Notes: a model not told the origin generated them from the sequence alone. A DNA stretch of 21,356 bases from Candidatus Amesbacteria bacterium (GCA_030681075.1 JAUXUE010000028.1:1-21356), one strand, 5' to 3'. Shown: positions 9,133 through 17,326, counted from the first letter of the stretch. Translations and numbers: made by a program.

Positions 9133-9975
9133 AAGTGGTAATACTTGAATGTAAGATTTGACAAGGTCCCACTTTCCCCAGACAGACCAAGCAGGGATGC
9201 GGATGGCACAGCCAAAGAGTAAAACCAGCTTTAACAAAAACTGTTCAAGAGGAGAGTTATATTTTTTGAACCAGTAGAGGTATCCTTGCATTTCACCCAA
9301 GAAAGAAGTGGTAAATGTATTGCTTTGCCTAGCTAAATGTACACTTTTAGCTTCCGGGTAATACCAAGTTTCAAAAGCCAATTTGGCAGATCTAAATTGA
9401 AGTTCGACTTCCTCCCCATACATAAAGAAGTTCTCATCAAAGCCCCCAGTCTTTTCATAGACTTCGCGTTTGAGCATTGTAAAAGCTCCCATCACCCAAT
9501 CTACTTTTTGCGTTGTTTTGAATCTGGACAAATCGCGGACATGAATTGAGTCTATATATTTACGGATGATTGGAAAATTGTCCACAAAGACTTGAAACTG
9601 AAATATCCGTCGCAGTGTCGGGAAATAACCCCAAGATGGTTGGATAGATAGATCTTCATTGAGAAGTTGACAACCCAAGACATCATAATCTTGGGCATAG
9701 CACTTGGCCAAGGTATCAGGATAGACATAGGCATCACTATTGAGTAATAAAATCTTGTCACCCTTGGCCACTTTCATGCCAATATTATTGTTTGCGCCAA
9801 ATCCGTGAGGAGTCTTATTATTGATGATTTTTACACCTGGAAAACTAAATTTGTCTGATGGTGTGTTATTTACCAATATTATTTCCAATTTAATATTTTT
9901 GGATGCCAATACACATTCTACACATTTCTTGGTAATTTCAGGAGTATTGTGGTTTATAATGATTACAGATAGCAT
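9115..9975 (-). CDS. GT2 glycosyltransferase, the only minus-strand gene
   Basis: A 286-residue GT2 enzyme read right to left. It has MLSVIIINHNTPE at the N-terminus, the HGFGANNNIGM helix start, N79-S-D81 as the DxD form, and the acidic catalytic region FFMYGEEVELQFRSAKLA. The nucleotide loop reads LVNNTPSD, so the first Asp of the usual VDNxSxD is Asn. A hydrophobic C-terminal part (residues 240-286) suggests membrane contact. Its start codon abuts the start codon of the plus-strand gene at 9976 with no bases between, and its stop lies inside the preceding gene. Any promoter must therefore lie within the coding sequence of the neighbour to the right. I saw no convincing -35/-10 pair there. 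Confidence 0.9.
   Translation of the reverse strand: MLSVIIINHNTPEITKKCVECVLASKNIKLEIILVNNTPSDKFSFPGVKIINNKTPHGFGANNNIGMKVAKGDKILLLNSDAYVYPDTLAKCYAQDYDVLGCQLLNEDLSIQPSWGYFPTLRRIFQFQVFVDNFPIIRKYIDSIHVRDLSRFKTTQKVDWVMGAFTMLKREVYEKTGGFDENFFMYGEEVELQFRSAKLAFETWYYPEAKSVHLARQSNTFTTSFLGEMQGYLYWFKKYNSPLEQFLLKLVLLFGCAIRIPAWSVWGKWDLVKSYIQVLPLLLKEF
9955..9960 (+). promoter_or_regulatory. Possible -10 hexamer for the right-hand gene run
   Basis: A perfect TATAAT lies 15 bases before the ATG at 9976, inside the 5' coding end of the opposite-strand gene. If used, the transcript would start only about 8-10 bases before the ATG. No good -35 lies at the normal spacing: TTGGTA at 9929 leaves 20 bases. In AT-rich DNA this hexamer can arise by chance. 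Confidence 0.25.
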
Positions 9976-11529
9976 ATGCTTAAGAAACTTAGTCTTATTT
10001 TAGCACTTGGGCTGGTATTAAGGTTTGGTCTTTTGACCACAAGTCCCCCGGAGCTCTTTGGCGATGAGATAGACGTTGGTTACCAAGCATATAGTTTGTT
10101 GAAAACAGGACAAGATATTTATAGGCAAACCTTGCCATTTTATATTCATTCTCTGGCTGAATGGCGGGCGCCACTTCTAATGTACGCCACAGTTCCGACT
10201 ATCGCGATTGCAGGACTTAATGAATATGGTGTTCGCCTGCCAGAGGTCATTTTTGGAGTATTGGGAATAGCAATTTTGTTTTTGTTGACCAAAAAATATT
10301 CTGTTGCCTTGGCTTTGGCCATTCTTCCCTGGCACATTCATTATTCCAGAGCTGCCTTTGAAGTAGTCTTAATGCTTGATCTGATAATGCTTGGCACACT
10401 TCTATTTTTAAAGCGACGTTTTGCACTTGGATTTCTAATGTTTGCACTTTCGCTATATACATACAGCACAGCAATGCTATTTGTTCCTTTGTGGGTAGGA
10501 TATCTACTTATTAAAGAAAAAGCATTACCAATTTGGCAGGGATTGATATTTGGAGCTTTGATAGCGCCACTTCTATATTTTGTATTCTTAGGTCCAGCCC
10601 GTGACAGATTCGGAATCTTGAGCCTTGCCAATAATCGCGAAATCATTGACAAAGTTTTTACACTTAGAAAGGAATCGCCATCGACAGCCGTTAAGTTTTT
10701 TGTAAATAAGCCATTTATGGTAGCCGGGGAATGGTTTATGAATTACTTGCGTCCCTTTTCCTCAGAATTCTTGTTTGTCCGTGGGGATCCCGTCATGAGG
10801 CACAATATTCAGGTAATTGGGCAGTTGTTACCATTGACTGCGCCCTTTTTGTTGATAGGTCTATATGTATTAGCCAAAAAAAGGCAATGGATATGGCTTG
10901 TTTGGCTGGTTCTGGCTCCCATTCCGGCATCGTTGACTTCAGATGGTGGTTATCACGCCACACGTTTATTTTTGATGGTTCCACCCCTTGCCGTCGCCAT
11001 CGGTACCGGTTTATCTCAAATCAAAAACCGCCTGTTACTTGTCTCCTGTCTCCTGTTACTAATGTCTCAACTCGTATGGGTTAGCTACTATTATCTCAAT
11101 CACTACTCCAAGCAATCCTGGCGCTGGTGGCATGTGGGATACAAAAACATTATGACCCAGATTCCAGCTATTTCGGACAATTATTCACGGGTATTTATAA
11201 ACAATTCATATGAACCTGCCTTGATGCGATTTCTATTTTGGACCAGATATGATCCGAGCCGTTTTCACAAGAATTTTACTGTGGATAAACCCCAAGATAA
11301 CATAGTGCCTGGTTACGATGGTTTTAGCCTGGACGGTAAATATTATTTTGGATCCTTTAATGGCAAAGAAAAACTTCTATTGCCAAGTAGCCTATACCTA
11401 ATTTCTCAGCGCGAGGACGTAGCCGGTGACTGGGATTGGCGGGAGTCACCCCCTGACGAAATAGAAATGCTTGGGTCCAGTCAAAATCCATACGGCCAAG
11501 TGGTATTTTATTTGGTATCCAAAAAATGA
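9976..11529 (+). CDS. ArnT/PMT-like GT-C glycosyltransferase, divergent paralogue 1
   Basis: A 517-residue protein with about ten to eleven membrane helices and a C-terminal outer domain. The catalytic-type acidic pair D30-E31 begins the shared motif FGDEIDVGYQAYSLLKTGQD. The PMT_2 marks RLPEVIFGVLG, LPWHIHYSRAAFE and SLYTYS follow in order. The late outer loop has SEFLFVRGDPVMRH, the GD...RH form seen in the family. Where the four other paralogues read FGDYK or FGDFK, this one reads LAEWRAP, so it is the most divergent copy. It is expected to use a polyprenyl-phosphate sugar on the outer membrane face; its acceptor is unknown. It opens the second plus-strand run and ends in an ATGA overlap. 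A heptamer array at 11031 encodes the last membrane helix. Confidence 0.83.
   Translation: MLKKLSLILALGLVLRFGLLTTSPPELFGDEIDVGYQAYSLLKTGQDIYRQTLPFYIHSLAEWRAPLLMYATVPTIAIAGLNEYGVRLPEVIFGVLGIAILFLLTKKYSVALALAILPWHIHYSRAAFEVVLMLDLIMLGTLLFLKRRFALGFLMFALSLYTYSTAMLFVPLWVGYLLIKEKALPIWQGLIFGALIAPLLYFVFLGPARDRFGILSLANNREIIDKVFTLRKESPSTAVKFFVNKPFMVAGEWFMNYLRPFSSEFLFVRGDPVMRHNIQVIGQLLPLTAPFLLIGLYVLAKKRQWIWLVWLVLAPIPASLTSDGGYHATRLFLMVPPLAVAIGTGLSQIKNRLLLVSCLLLLMSQLVWVSYYYLNHYSKQSWRWWHVGYKNIMTQIPAISDNYSRVFINNSYEPALMRFLFWTRYDPSRFHKNFTVDKPQDNIVPGYDGFSLDGKYYFGSFNGKEKLLLPSSLYLISQREDVAGDWDWRESPPDEIEMLGSSQNPYGQVVFYLVSKK
11031..11058. repeat. Tandem heptamer array, consensus CCTGTYW, inside a gene
   Basis: Four 7-base units occur at 11031, 11038, 11045 and 11052, and the first and fourth are identical (CCTGTTA). 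A possible decayed unit follows at 11059. The stretch encodes LLLVSCLLLL, the last predicted membrane helix of the ArnT-like protein. Leucine-rich coding could favour such repeats, but the strict 7-base register is not a codon effect. Confidence 0.65.
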
Positions 11530-12746
11530 TTCGCAATATTTCTCTCACACTTCTTCTACTTTTTTTGTTTGTGTTTCGCTTTTATCTGGCCTTTCATGCT
11601 AAGCATGGTGACATGTATAACAATATTAGTTGGGGCAGGATGGCTTATAAGCTCGAGAGTCTGGCAGGATACTACGAATTACCCAAAGAAGTCTGGTCTC
11701 ACAGCCGACCCAATCAACCTCCTGGTAGTATATTGCTCCACCTAGCATCAGAGAATATTTTCAATTCAATTAGTCAAATGATTAAATGGTCAAATGATAA
11801 AATTCAAACATTTCCTTCTAAGTTGGTTTGGTTTTGGCAGGATCATGGTGAACTAATTTCTATCAAAATATTTTCAATTCTAGCGGATTTTGCTATAGCA
11901 TTTCTATTGTTTAGAGCTAGTGGAAAAGGGATGGCGTTGATTTACTTGATCAGTCCACCGATGTGGTACAACTCAAGTTATTGGGGGCAGACTGATCCTG
12001 TGGTGGCAGCTCTTAGCTTGTGGTCACTTTATCTTTTGATCAAAGGCAGGCTTGCAAGCTCCACAATTCTTTTGGGACTTAGTCTGATTACGAAAGCATC
12101 CTGGGCGCCGTTAACTCTCTTTTATCTAATATATTTTTGCAAAATTTTTCCCAAAAAAATCTATAATTTAGTATTTGTACCGGTAGTGGCGATTCTAATT
12201 GCGTTACCATTTCACCCTCAAACAAATATAATTTTTTGGCTGTACGATTTATTTGTGACCAGAATTTTGCCAGGAGAAACAGCGTTGGCTACGGTTGGTG
12301 CATTTAATCTTCACCATCTAATTTGGGGACAAATGGTTAACCATTGGTTTTCGGGAGTACTTGCATTGATTATTTTAGTGCCACTCATAATTTATTCTTC
12401 AATAAATTTAGTCAGGAAAACTAAACCAATAAATCTTGTCTATTGGTCAGCAATATTATTTTGGGCGTTCTTTTTATTTAATACCAAGATGCATGAGCGC
12501 TATCTTTATCCTGTCATTCCACTCCTCTCGTTTTTATTAGTACTAAAGCCTACAATAAAATTATTAGTAATATATGCACTGATTTCTCTGGTGTTTTTAT
12601 TCAACATGTATTACATGTGGTATGCCCCCACTATTCCTTGGTTGATTGGCCTATATACCCCTGGTGTCTTGAACTTTGTAAGTTTGGCCAATATTATTTT
12701 GTTTTTGGCCTTTTTTAAGCTAAAATCAAGCTATGCCAAAGACTAA
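11526..12746 (+). CDS. GT-C membrane glycosyltransferase, Gpi18-like
   Basis: A 406-residue protein with about ten membrane helices. The first outer loop holds GDMYNNISWGRMAY, the middle has YWGQTDPVVAALSLWSLYLL followed by LSLITKASWAPL, and a late segment reads NTKMHERYLYPVIPLL. The MHERYLYP stretch and the GQxD motif are strong marks of the Gpi18-related mannosyltransferase group. Polyprenyl-phosphate-dependent hexosyl transfer outside the membrane is inferred. The start forms ATGA with the stop of the gene before, and 14 bases at the end overlap the next gene. A loop near residues 83-93 is encoded by an octamer array (11773-11804) and has a polar, repeat-derived composition unlike the rest of the protein. 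Confidence 0.82.
   Translation: MIRNISLTLLLLFLFVFRFYLAFHAKHGDMYNNISWGRMAYKLESLAGYYELPKEVWSHSRPNQPPGSILLHLASENIFNSISQMIKWSNDKIQTFPSKLVWFWQDHGELISIKIFSILADFAIAFLLFRASGKGMALIYLISPPMWYNSSYWGQTDPVVAALSLWSLYLLIKGRLASSTILLGLSLITKASWAPLTLFYLIYFCKIFPKKIYNLVFVPVVAILIALPFHPQTNIIFWLYDLFVTRILPGETALATVGAFNLHHLIWGQMVNHWFSGVLALIILVPLIIYSSINLVRKTKPINLVYWSAILFWAFFLFNTKMHERYLYPVIPLLSFLLVLKPTIKLLVIYALISLVFLFNMYYMWYAPTIPWLIGLYTPGVLNFVSLANIILFLAFFKLKSSYAKD
11773..11804. repeat. Tandem octamer array, consensus RTYAAATG, inside a gene
   Basis: Units start at 11773, 11781, 11789 and 11797. The first and third are identical (GTCAAATG), the second is ATTAAATG and the fourth is decayed. The translation is SQMIKWSNDKIQ within a loop of the Gpi18-like protein. 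A unit of eight bases, like seven, would shift the frame on any copy-number change. Confidence 0.65.
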
Positions 12747-14316
12747 GCTCCTTGTATTGGGATTTATGATTTTGGGTTTGATTCTTCGGGTAGTGTGGCT
12801 TACTAAATATCCGAGTGGATTTACGCCAGACGAAGCAGCTTTTGGTTACAATGCTTATTCTATATTACAGACAGGGAAAGACGAGTGGGGGACGCCTTGG
12901 TGGCAATTGTTTTCATCCAACATGCGTTCTTTTGGAGACTATAAGCTACCTCTCTATACATTTCTTACTATCCCCAGTATCAAAATATTTGGTCTAAATG
13001 AATTTGCCACGAGACTTCCCAATGCAATTATCGGGACATTGGCAATAGGGGCGATATATTTATTGACGAAGAGATTGTCCGCTGTAGTAATTCTGACACT
13101 TTCTCCCTGGGCAATATCTATGTCCCGGGGGGCCTTTGAAGCCAATTTGGCTACTTTGTTTTTACCCCTAGGTATCTATTTATTTTTGAAAAATAAATAT
13201 TGGCTCTCGGTTATTGTTTTTGTCCTCAGTTTCTATTCCTATCATTCAGCCAGATTGGTGACCCCTTTGGTAATAATATCTCTAATAATATATAAAAAAG
13301 TAAATAAAGAAATGTTGTTTCCGGGGATATTATTGGGTATTTTACTGATCCCAGGGTTAATATCGATGGTCGCGAAGGGCAGCGCTAGGACTGCCGATGT
13401 CAGCATTATTAGTCCCACGGGAGGATGGGGGGCTGTGGCTGATAGGCGTTTTGAAGCCATAGTAGTGGGATTACCAGATGTAGTGAGTAGATTTTTTTCC
13501 AACAAGCCGATTTACGTGGTCTCGGCTTTTATCAAAAACTATCTGTCATATTGGTCCCCGCAATTTTGGTTTACCAATGGAGCTGGTGAAGCCACTTATG
13601 GCATGATTACTGGCCGAGGAACTTTTTATTATATCGAAAGTATATTTTTAGTAGGATTTCTAGTTTTGTTCATTCGTAATCCCAAGAAAGAATATTTATT
13701 TGTTTTACTCTTAGCTGCTCTTAGTTTTGTGCCTGCAGCATTGTCAAAGGGACCAGGATATGCAGCCAACCGAGCTGTAATCGCTCTACCGTTTTTAATT
13801 ATCATGTTGTCTTATGGTGCAGAATTTATTCTAAAAAAGAAGTCTATCGTTATCCTACTTTCTATTATCTATTTTCTATCCACTCTATTTTTCATAGAGG
13901 ACTACCTCTATCATGCCCCCAAAAATAGTGCCAGATTCATGAACTATGGTTGGACAGATCTGATGCCCAGGCTCATGCCAATTGCCGATAGATTTGAGAA
14001 TGTCCGGTTTAGCAGGTCTCTTTCCGAGCCTCATATATTTGTGGCTTTTTACAACAAGATAGATCCGGCAGTTTATCAAAAAGAATCCCAATCTTGGTTA
14101 GAATTTGAAAAGAAAGGTCTGAAATTTCTGGACCAATATGATGGTTATCTCTTGGGAAAATATCGCTTTGGAGATTTGAAGTATACAGAAAAGGTATCTA
14201 GTCCAACTTTGTATATAGGACGTCCAAATGAATTTCCCGATGACACAAGCCACTATATCAAAGTCTATTACCCAGATGGAACGCCAGATATGATGGTGGC
14301 AGAAAGACAGCCATGA
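12733..14316 (+). CDS. ArnT/PMT-like GT-C glycosyltransferase, paralogue 2
   Basis: A 527-residue GT-C protein. Shared family marks are D33-E34 in FTPDEAAFGYNAYSILQTG, then SFGDYKLPLY, FGLNEFATRLPNAI, LSPWAISMSRGAFEANL and SFYSYHSARL. After the last helix, an outer domain contains SEPHIFVAFYNKIDP and ends with LYIGRPNEFPDD, both common to the set. The late outer loop that reads GD...RH in other copies is here WFTNGAGEATYG, so the acidic and basic residues are lost or replaced. This may mean a different donor or acceptor. There is no palindromic element between helices 2 and 3 (YLLTKRLSAV), so it serves as a reference for the insertions in later paralogues. Its start lies 14 bases inside the preceding gene and its end forms an ATGA overlap. 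Confidence 0.84.
   Translation: MPKTKLLVLGFMILGLILRVVWLTKYPSGFTPDEAAFGYNAYSILQTGKDEWGTPWWQLFSSNMRSFGDYKLPLYTFLTIPSIKIFGLNEFATRLPNAIIGTLAIGAIYLLTKRLSAVVILTLSPWAISMSRGAFEANLATLFLPLGIYLFLKNKYWLSVIVFVLSFYSYHSARLVTPLVIISLIIYKKVNKEMLFPGILLGILLIPGLISMVAKGSARTADVSIISPTGGWGAVADRRFEAIVVGLPDVVSRFFSNKPIYVVSAFIKNYLSYWSPQFWFTNGAGEATYGMITGRGTFYYIESIFLVGFLVLFIRNPKKEYLFVLLLAALSFVPAALSKGPGYAANRAVIALPFLIIMLSYGAEFILKKKSIVILLSIIYFLSTLFFIEDYLYHAPKNSARFMNYGWTDLMPRLMPIADRFENVRFSRSLSEPHIFVAFYNKIDPAVYQKESQSWLEFEKKGLKFLDQYDGYLLGKYRFGDLKYTEKVSSPTLYIGRPNEFPDDTSHYIKVYYPDGTPDMMVAERQP
13859..13879. repeat. Short tandem heptamer run, consensus TTTCTAT
   Basis: Three 7-base units start at 13859, 13866 and 13873: the first and third are identical and the middle one (TATCTAT) differs at two bases. 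They encode part of the last membrane helix of the paralogue. This is the weakest array and could be a by-product of T-rich codons for hydrophobic residues. Confidence 0.4.
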
Positions 14317-15845
14317 AGAAATTTATTTTAGTTTTAGCTCTACTCTCGATTCCGACATTTGGATTGATGCTTCGCTCTGGTATCTATACAATGCATGATT
14401 TTCATGTCTTCCGTCAGCAACAATTTGAAAAATGTCTGATTCAGACCAAGAATTTTCCCTGTAGATGGTCACCAGATGCAGGGCTTGGATACGGCGAGCC
14501 CGTCTTTAACTTTTATGGTCAATTTCCTTATTGGATAGGGGAGATATTTAGGATTATGAAGTTGTCGGTCTTGGATTCAGTCAAAGCCAATTTTATATTG
14601 TCAATCTTGGCATCCTCAATGGCGATGTATTTCTTGGCCAGAAAATTTTGGTCAAATACTGGAGCCCTTGTTTCGGCTCTATTCTATGCCTATGCGCCGT
14701 ATAGGGCTGTCGATATCTGGGTGCGAGGGGCTTTACCTGAATCACTAGCATTTGTCTTCTTTCCCTTGATACTTTTATTTATCAAAGAATTCATAGAAAC
14801 CAACAAAAACAAATACTTATTTTGGCTTATTCTGTCACTTTCGGGTTTGACTCTTACTCACAATTTATCACTTTTGATTTTTATTCCGTTTGGATTAATT
14901 TGGGGGGTGTATTGGTGGCTTCGATCGACTAAATCAATTCATATTATTTACGACTTGATTAGTGCTGGACTGGTCGGTGCTTTGCTGTCTGCATTTTATT
15001 TATTACCAGTTCTATTTGAGAGTAGCTTAGTTACCTTAAATCAGACGACTATCGGCTATTATGACTTTCATATACACTACGCGACACTCAAACAACTATT
15101 CTTGTCTACCTTCTGGGGCTTTGGCGGATCCACCTGGGGACCTAACGACACCATGAGTTTTGCTGTGGGTCAAATGCACTGGATATTGGCAGTTTTATTA
15201 GTCGTGTTTGTATTCATAAAAAAGAGAAATATAGAAACTTTATTTTTTGTCTCTCTCGGCTTCCTTGCTATTTTTCTTACACACGGAAAGTCTGATCTAA
15301 TCTGGAACATTGTCAAGCCCATGGCTTATATCCAATTTCCCTGGCGATTTCTGACCATGTCCACATTATTTTTATCTCTCGCCATAGGCTCAATGACCAA
15401 ATTCTTACCAAGAATTCTTACTCCGTTACTTCTGTGCCTGTTACTGTTACTGAATACTAATATGTTCCGTCCGGATATTTGGAGAAACATCACAGATACA
15501 GAACAATTTAGTGGAAGATTGTGGGATGAGCAGAGAAGCTCTGCTCTGTCAGATTTTTGGCCAAAATCCGCTTCAAGTCTTCCAAACGCTTTTGCGCCCT
15601 TTGTTCCTGAGGTGATGTTGAACACTCGCTACCCAATTGTTTATTTTCCTGGGTGGGTAGCGCGGGTTGACGGCAAAAAAATCAATGTCTTTCCTAGTGG
15701 GGATTTGGGCTTAGTCACGGTTCAGGTGCCACAAGGTAAAAGTGTGACCTTATCTTTTGAAGATACTCCAGTCAGAAGAATTGGCAACATCGCTAGTCTA
15801 ATTACATTATTGTGTCTAATAATCTGGATATGGAAAAAATCTTAG
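14313..15845 (+). CDS. PTPS-related/YfhO-like polytopic membrane protein, probable GT-C
   Basis: A 510-residue protein with about eleven membrane helices and a small outer C-terminal domain between the last two. The N-terminal HDFHVFRQQQF and the segment GLGYGEPVFNFYGQFPYW match the 6-pyruvoyl-tetrahydropterin-synthase-related membrane family, whose name is historical and does not imply pterin chemistry. A second family-like segment is APYRAVDIWVRGALPESLAF. The C-terminal domain reads YFPGWVARVDGKKINVF and later VTVQVPQGKSVTLSF, the pattern found at the end of YfhO-like proteins. Outer-face glycosyl transfer is the likely role by analogy. It begins in an ATGA overlap with the paralogue before and overlaps the next gene by 16 bases. 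It is not a member of the ArnT-like set. Confidence 0.75.
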   Translation: MKKFILVLALLSIPTFGLMLRSGIYTMHDFHVFRQQQFEKCLIQTKNFPCRWSPDAGLGYGEPVFNFYGQFPYWIGEIFRIMKLSVLDSVKANFILSILASSMAMYFLARKFWSNTGALVSALFYAYAPYRAVDIWVRGALPESLAFVFFPLILLFIKEFIETNKNKYLFWLILSLSGLTLTHNLSLLIFIPFGLIWGVYWWLRSTKSIHIIYDLISAGLVGALLSAFYLLPVLFESSLVTLNQTTIGYYDFHIHYATLKQLFLSTFWGFGGSTWGPNDTMSFAVGQMHWILAVLLVVFVFIKKRNIETLFFVSLGFLAIFLTHGKSDLIWNIVKPMAYIQFPWRFLTMSTLFLSLAIGSMTKFLPRILTPLLLCLLLLLNTNMFRPDIWRNITDTEQFSGRLWDEQRSSALSDFWPKSASSLPNAFAPFVPEVMLNTRYPIVYFPGWVARVDGKKINVFPSGDLGLVTVQVPQGKSVTLSFEDTPVRRIGNIASLITLLCLIIWIWKKS

Positions 15846-17326
15846 TAATAATTATTCTTGCGATCGGCATTGTCTGGAGACTACCTTATTTTGCACCAAC
15901 AAGCTTAAATTGGGATGAGGTTTCCCTAGGATACAACGCTTATTCAATGTCTAAGACAGGAGCCGATGAATGGGGGACAAAGCTTCCCACTATTTTTCGA
16001 GCATTCGGTGATTACAAGTTGCCGGTATATGTCTACATGACTACTCCATGGCCATTAAATCCTCGTATTACATCTATTATTGCTGGATCGTTGACAATGC
16101 TAATTTCATATTTATTGGCCAGAAAATTATTTGGAAAACAAGTTGGTCTTGTTACTCTGTCACTTGTTGCCCTGTCACCTTGGACAGTCATGTTGTCTCG
16201 CCTAGCTTTGGAAGCCAACCTAGCCATCTTGTTTATATCTCTGGGAATGCTCTGTATGGTTTCCAAGAAATACTTTTGGTCCATTATATTTTTTGGGATT
16301 TCGGTTTGGACTTACAACAGCGCCCGCATATTCGTGCCATTATTTGTGATTAGTTATTGGTTAATATATCGATTTAAATTAGATAAAAAAACTTTAATTA
16401 TTGGTGGTCTGTTATTCATCCCAATGATGGTGCAACTACTGTCTACGATCGGACAAGCGAGATATAAAAAATTATCATTAATTGACGATGGGGCTATAGG
16501 CAAGATAAACGAATTACAAGCTACCAAGCCGGGAGGGCGCCTTGTTTACAACAAGGCTACTTATTTTGTTGCCACCTTTGCCAAAAATTATATTTCATAT
16601 TTATCACCAAATTTCTTGTTTATTAAGGGTGGTGATCATTATCAATTCAGTGTTCAAAATCATGGGCTCTTATATCTAATAATGTTTCCCTTTTTCTATT
16701 TAGGTATTTGGACATTGATTAAAAATTATAAATTAAAAATTAAAAATTTGTTGTTACTCTGGCTTCTAATTGCACCAATTGCCGGAAGTATTACCCGCGA
16801 TAGTCCACATACTCTCCGTGCTATTGCTATGCTTCCCCTGCCCATGATTCTTTCTGCCGTGGGGATAGTATCATTATTGAAAAAACATTATTTAGTAATA
16901 TTCCCAATTATTTTACTATTTTCTATCAACTACCAACTATTAACAAATAACTATTATAAAAATTACTCATGGTCCTGGCAATATGGTTACAAAGAAGCAA
17001 TTCAAGTAGTTAAACAAGACTATGACAAGTACGACCAAATAATCTTTACCAAGAAATATGGTGAACCGCATGAATTTGTAGCCTTTTATTGGCCTTGGGA
17101 TCCAGCCGATTCTGCCAAAAATAAATCCTGGGATTACCATGACGGATGGTACTGGGTCAACGCTCTGGGTAAAATAAAGTTTGTCAACGATTGGGAAATG
17201 AAGTCTTATACTTATCAATCCAAGACTCTTATTATCGCCAGCCCGGACAACATACCTCCGGGAAAAGAAATCAAGCGCATTAATTTTCTGGACGGCAAAC
17301 CCGCATTCATAATCAAAGAGTTATGA
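15830..17326 (+). CDS. ArnT/PMT-like GT-C glycosyltransferase, paralogue 3
   Basis: A 498-residue GT-C enzyme. Marks are D29-E30 in LNWDEVSLGYNAYSMSKTG, AFGDYKLPVYVY, KLFGKQVGLVTLSLVALSPW, and VWTYNSARIFVP. The C-terminal outer domain has GEPHEFVAFYWPWDP and ends with IIASPDNIPPG. The usual GLxEFAxRLP stretch is shortened to NPRITSIIAGSL. The late loop reads FLFIKGGDHYQFSVQNHG instead of GD...RH. The ATG at 15830 was chosen over a GTG at 15812 because the hydrophobic N-terminus starts at once and the overlap is then 16 bases. Two heptamer arrays lie inside, at 16719 and 16924. Its helix 2-3 loop (RKLFGKQVGL) is the normal form of the site occupied by the palindromic element in the next two genes. 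Confidence 0.84.
   Translation: MEKILVIIILAIGIVWRLPYFAPTSLNWDEVSLGYNAYSMSKTGADEWGTKLPTIFRAFGDYKLPVYVYMTTPWPLNPRITSIIAGSLTMLISYLLARKLFGKQVGLVTLSLVALSPWTVMLSRLALEANLAILFISLGMLCMVSKKYFWSIIFFGISVWTYNSARIFVPLFVISYWLIYRFKLDKKTLIIGGLLFIPMMVQLLSTIGQARYKKLSLIDDGAIGKINELQATKPGGRLVYNKATYFVATFAKNYISYLSPNFLFIKGGDHYQFSVQNHGLLYLIMFPFFYLGIWTLIKNYKLKIKNLLLLWLLIAPIAGSITRDSPHTLRAIAMLPLPMILSAVGIVSLLKKHYLVIFPIILLFSINYQLLTNNYYKNYSWSWQYGYKEAIQVVKQDYDKYDQIIFTKKYGEPHEFVAFYWPWDPADSAKNKSWDYHDGWYWVNALGKIKFVNDWEMKSYTYQSKTLIIASPDNIPPGKEIKRINFLDGKPAFIIKEL
16719..16746. repeat. Tandem heptamer array, consensus TTAAAAA, inside a gene
   Basis: Four contiguous 7-base units start at 16719, 16726, 16733 and 16740. Three are identical TTAAAAA and one is TTATAAA. 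The translation, LIKNYKLKIKN, forms a strongly basic loop next to a membrane helix (LLLLWLLIAPI). The positive charge fits a cytoplasmic loop. Confidence 0.75.
16924..16958. repeat. Tandem heptamer array, consensus TATCAAC, inside a gene
   Basis: Units start at 16924, 16931, 16938 and 16945, with TATCAAC, TACCAAC, TATTAAC and a more changed AAATAAC. A decayed fifth starts at 16952. The translation is INYQLLTNNYY, at the outer end of the last membrane helix. The first three units each differ from the consensus by at most one base. Confidence 0.7.

Noticed and set aside
9110..9992. Inverted or direct repeats flanking the minus-strand gene as inversion ends
   Set aside because: Only the six-base palindrome CTTAAG and a short AGAAACT recur near the two ends. 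These are expected by chance and do not support a site-specific inversion.
15424..15455. GTTACT-rich run resembling the TGTCACT heptamers
   Set aside because: Spacing between the units is irregular and the stretch encodes plain leucines of a membrane helix, so codon bias is enough.
15528..15558. Eight-base inverted repeat GAGCAGAG with later T run inside the gene at 14313
   Set aside because: The stem is short, the loop is three bases and the T run begins seven bases after the stem. It fits ordinary coding sequence (DEQRSSAL) and I do not treat it as a terminator.
16150..16179. Apparent 15-base duplication TGTTACTCTGTCACT
   Set aside because: The period is a whole number of codons and matches the normal LVTLSLVALSPW helix of the family, so no repeat insertion is needed.
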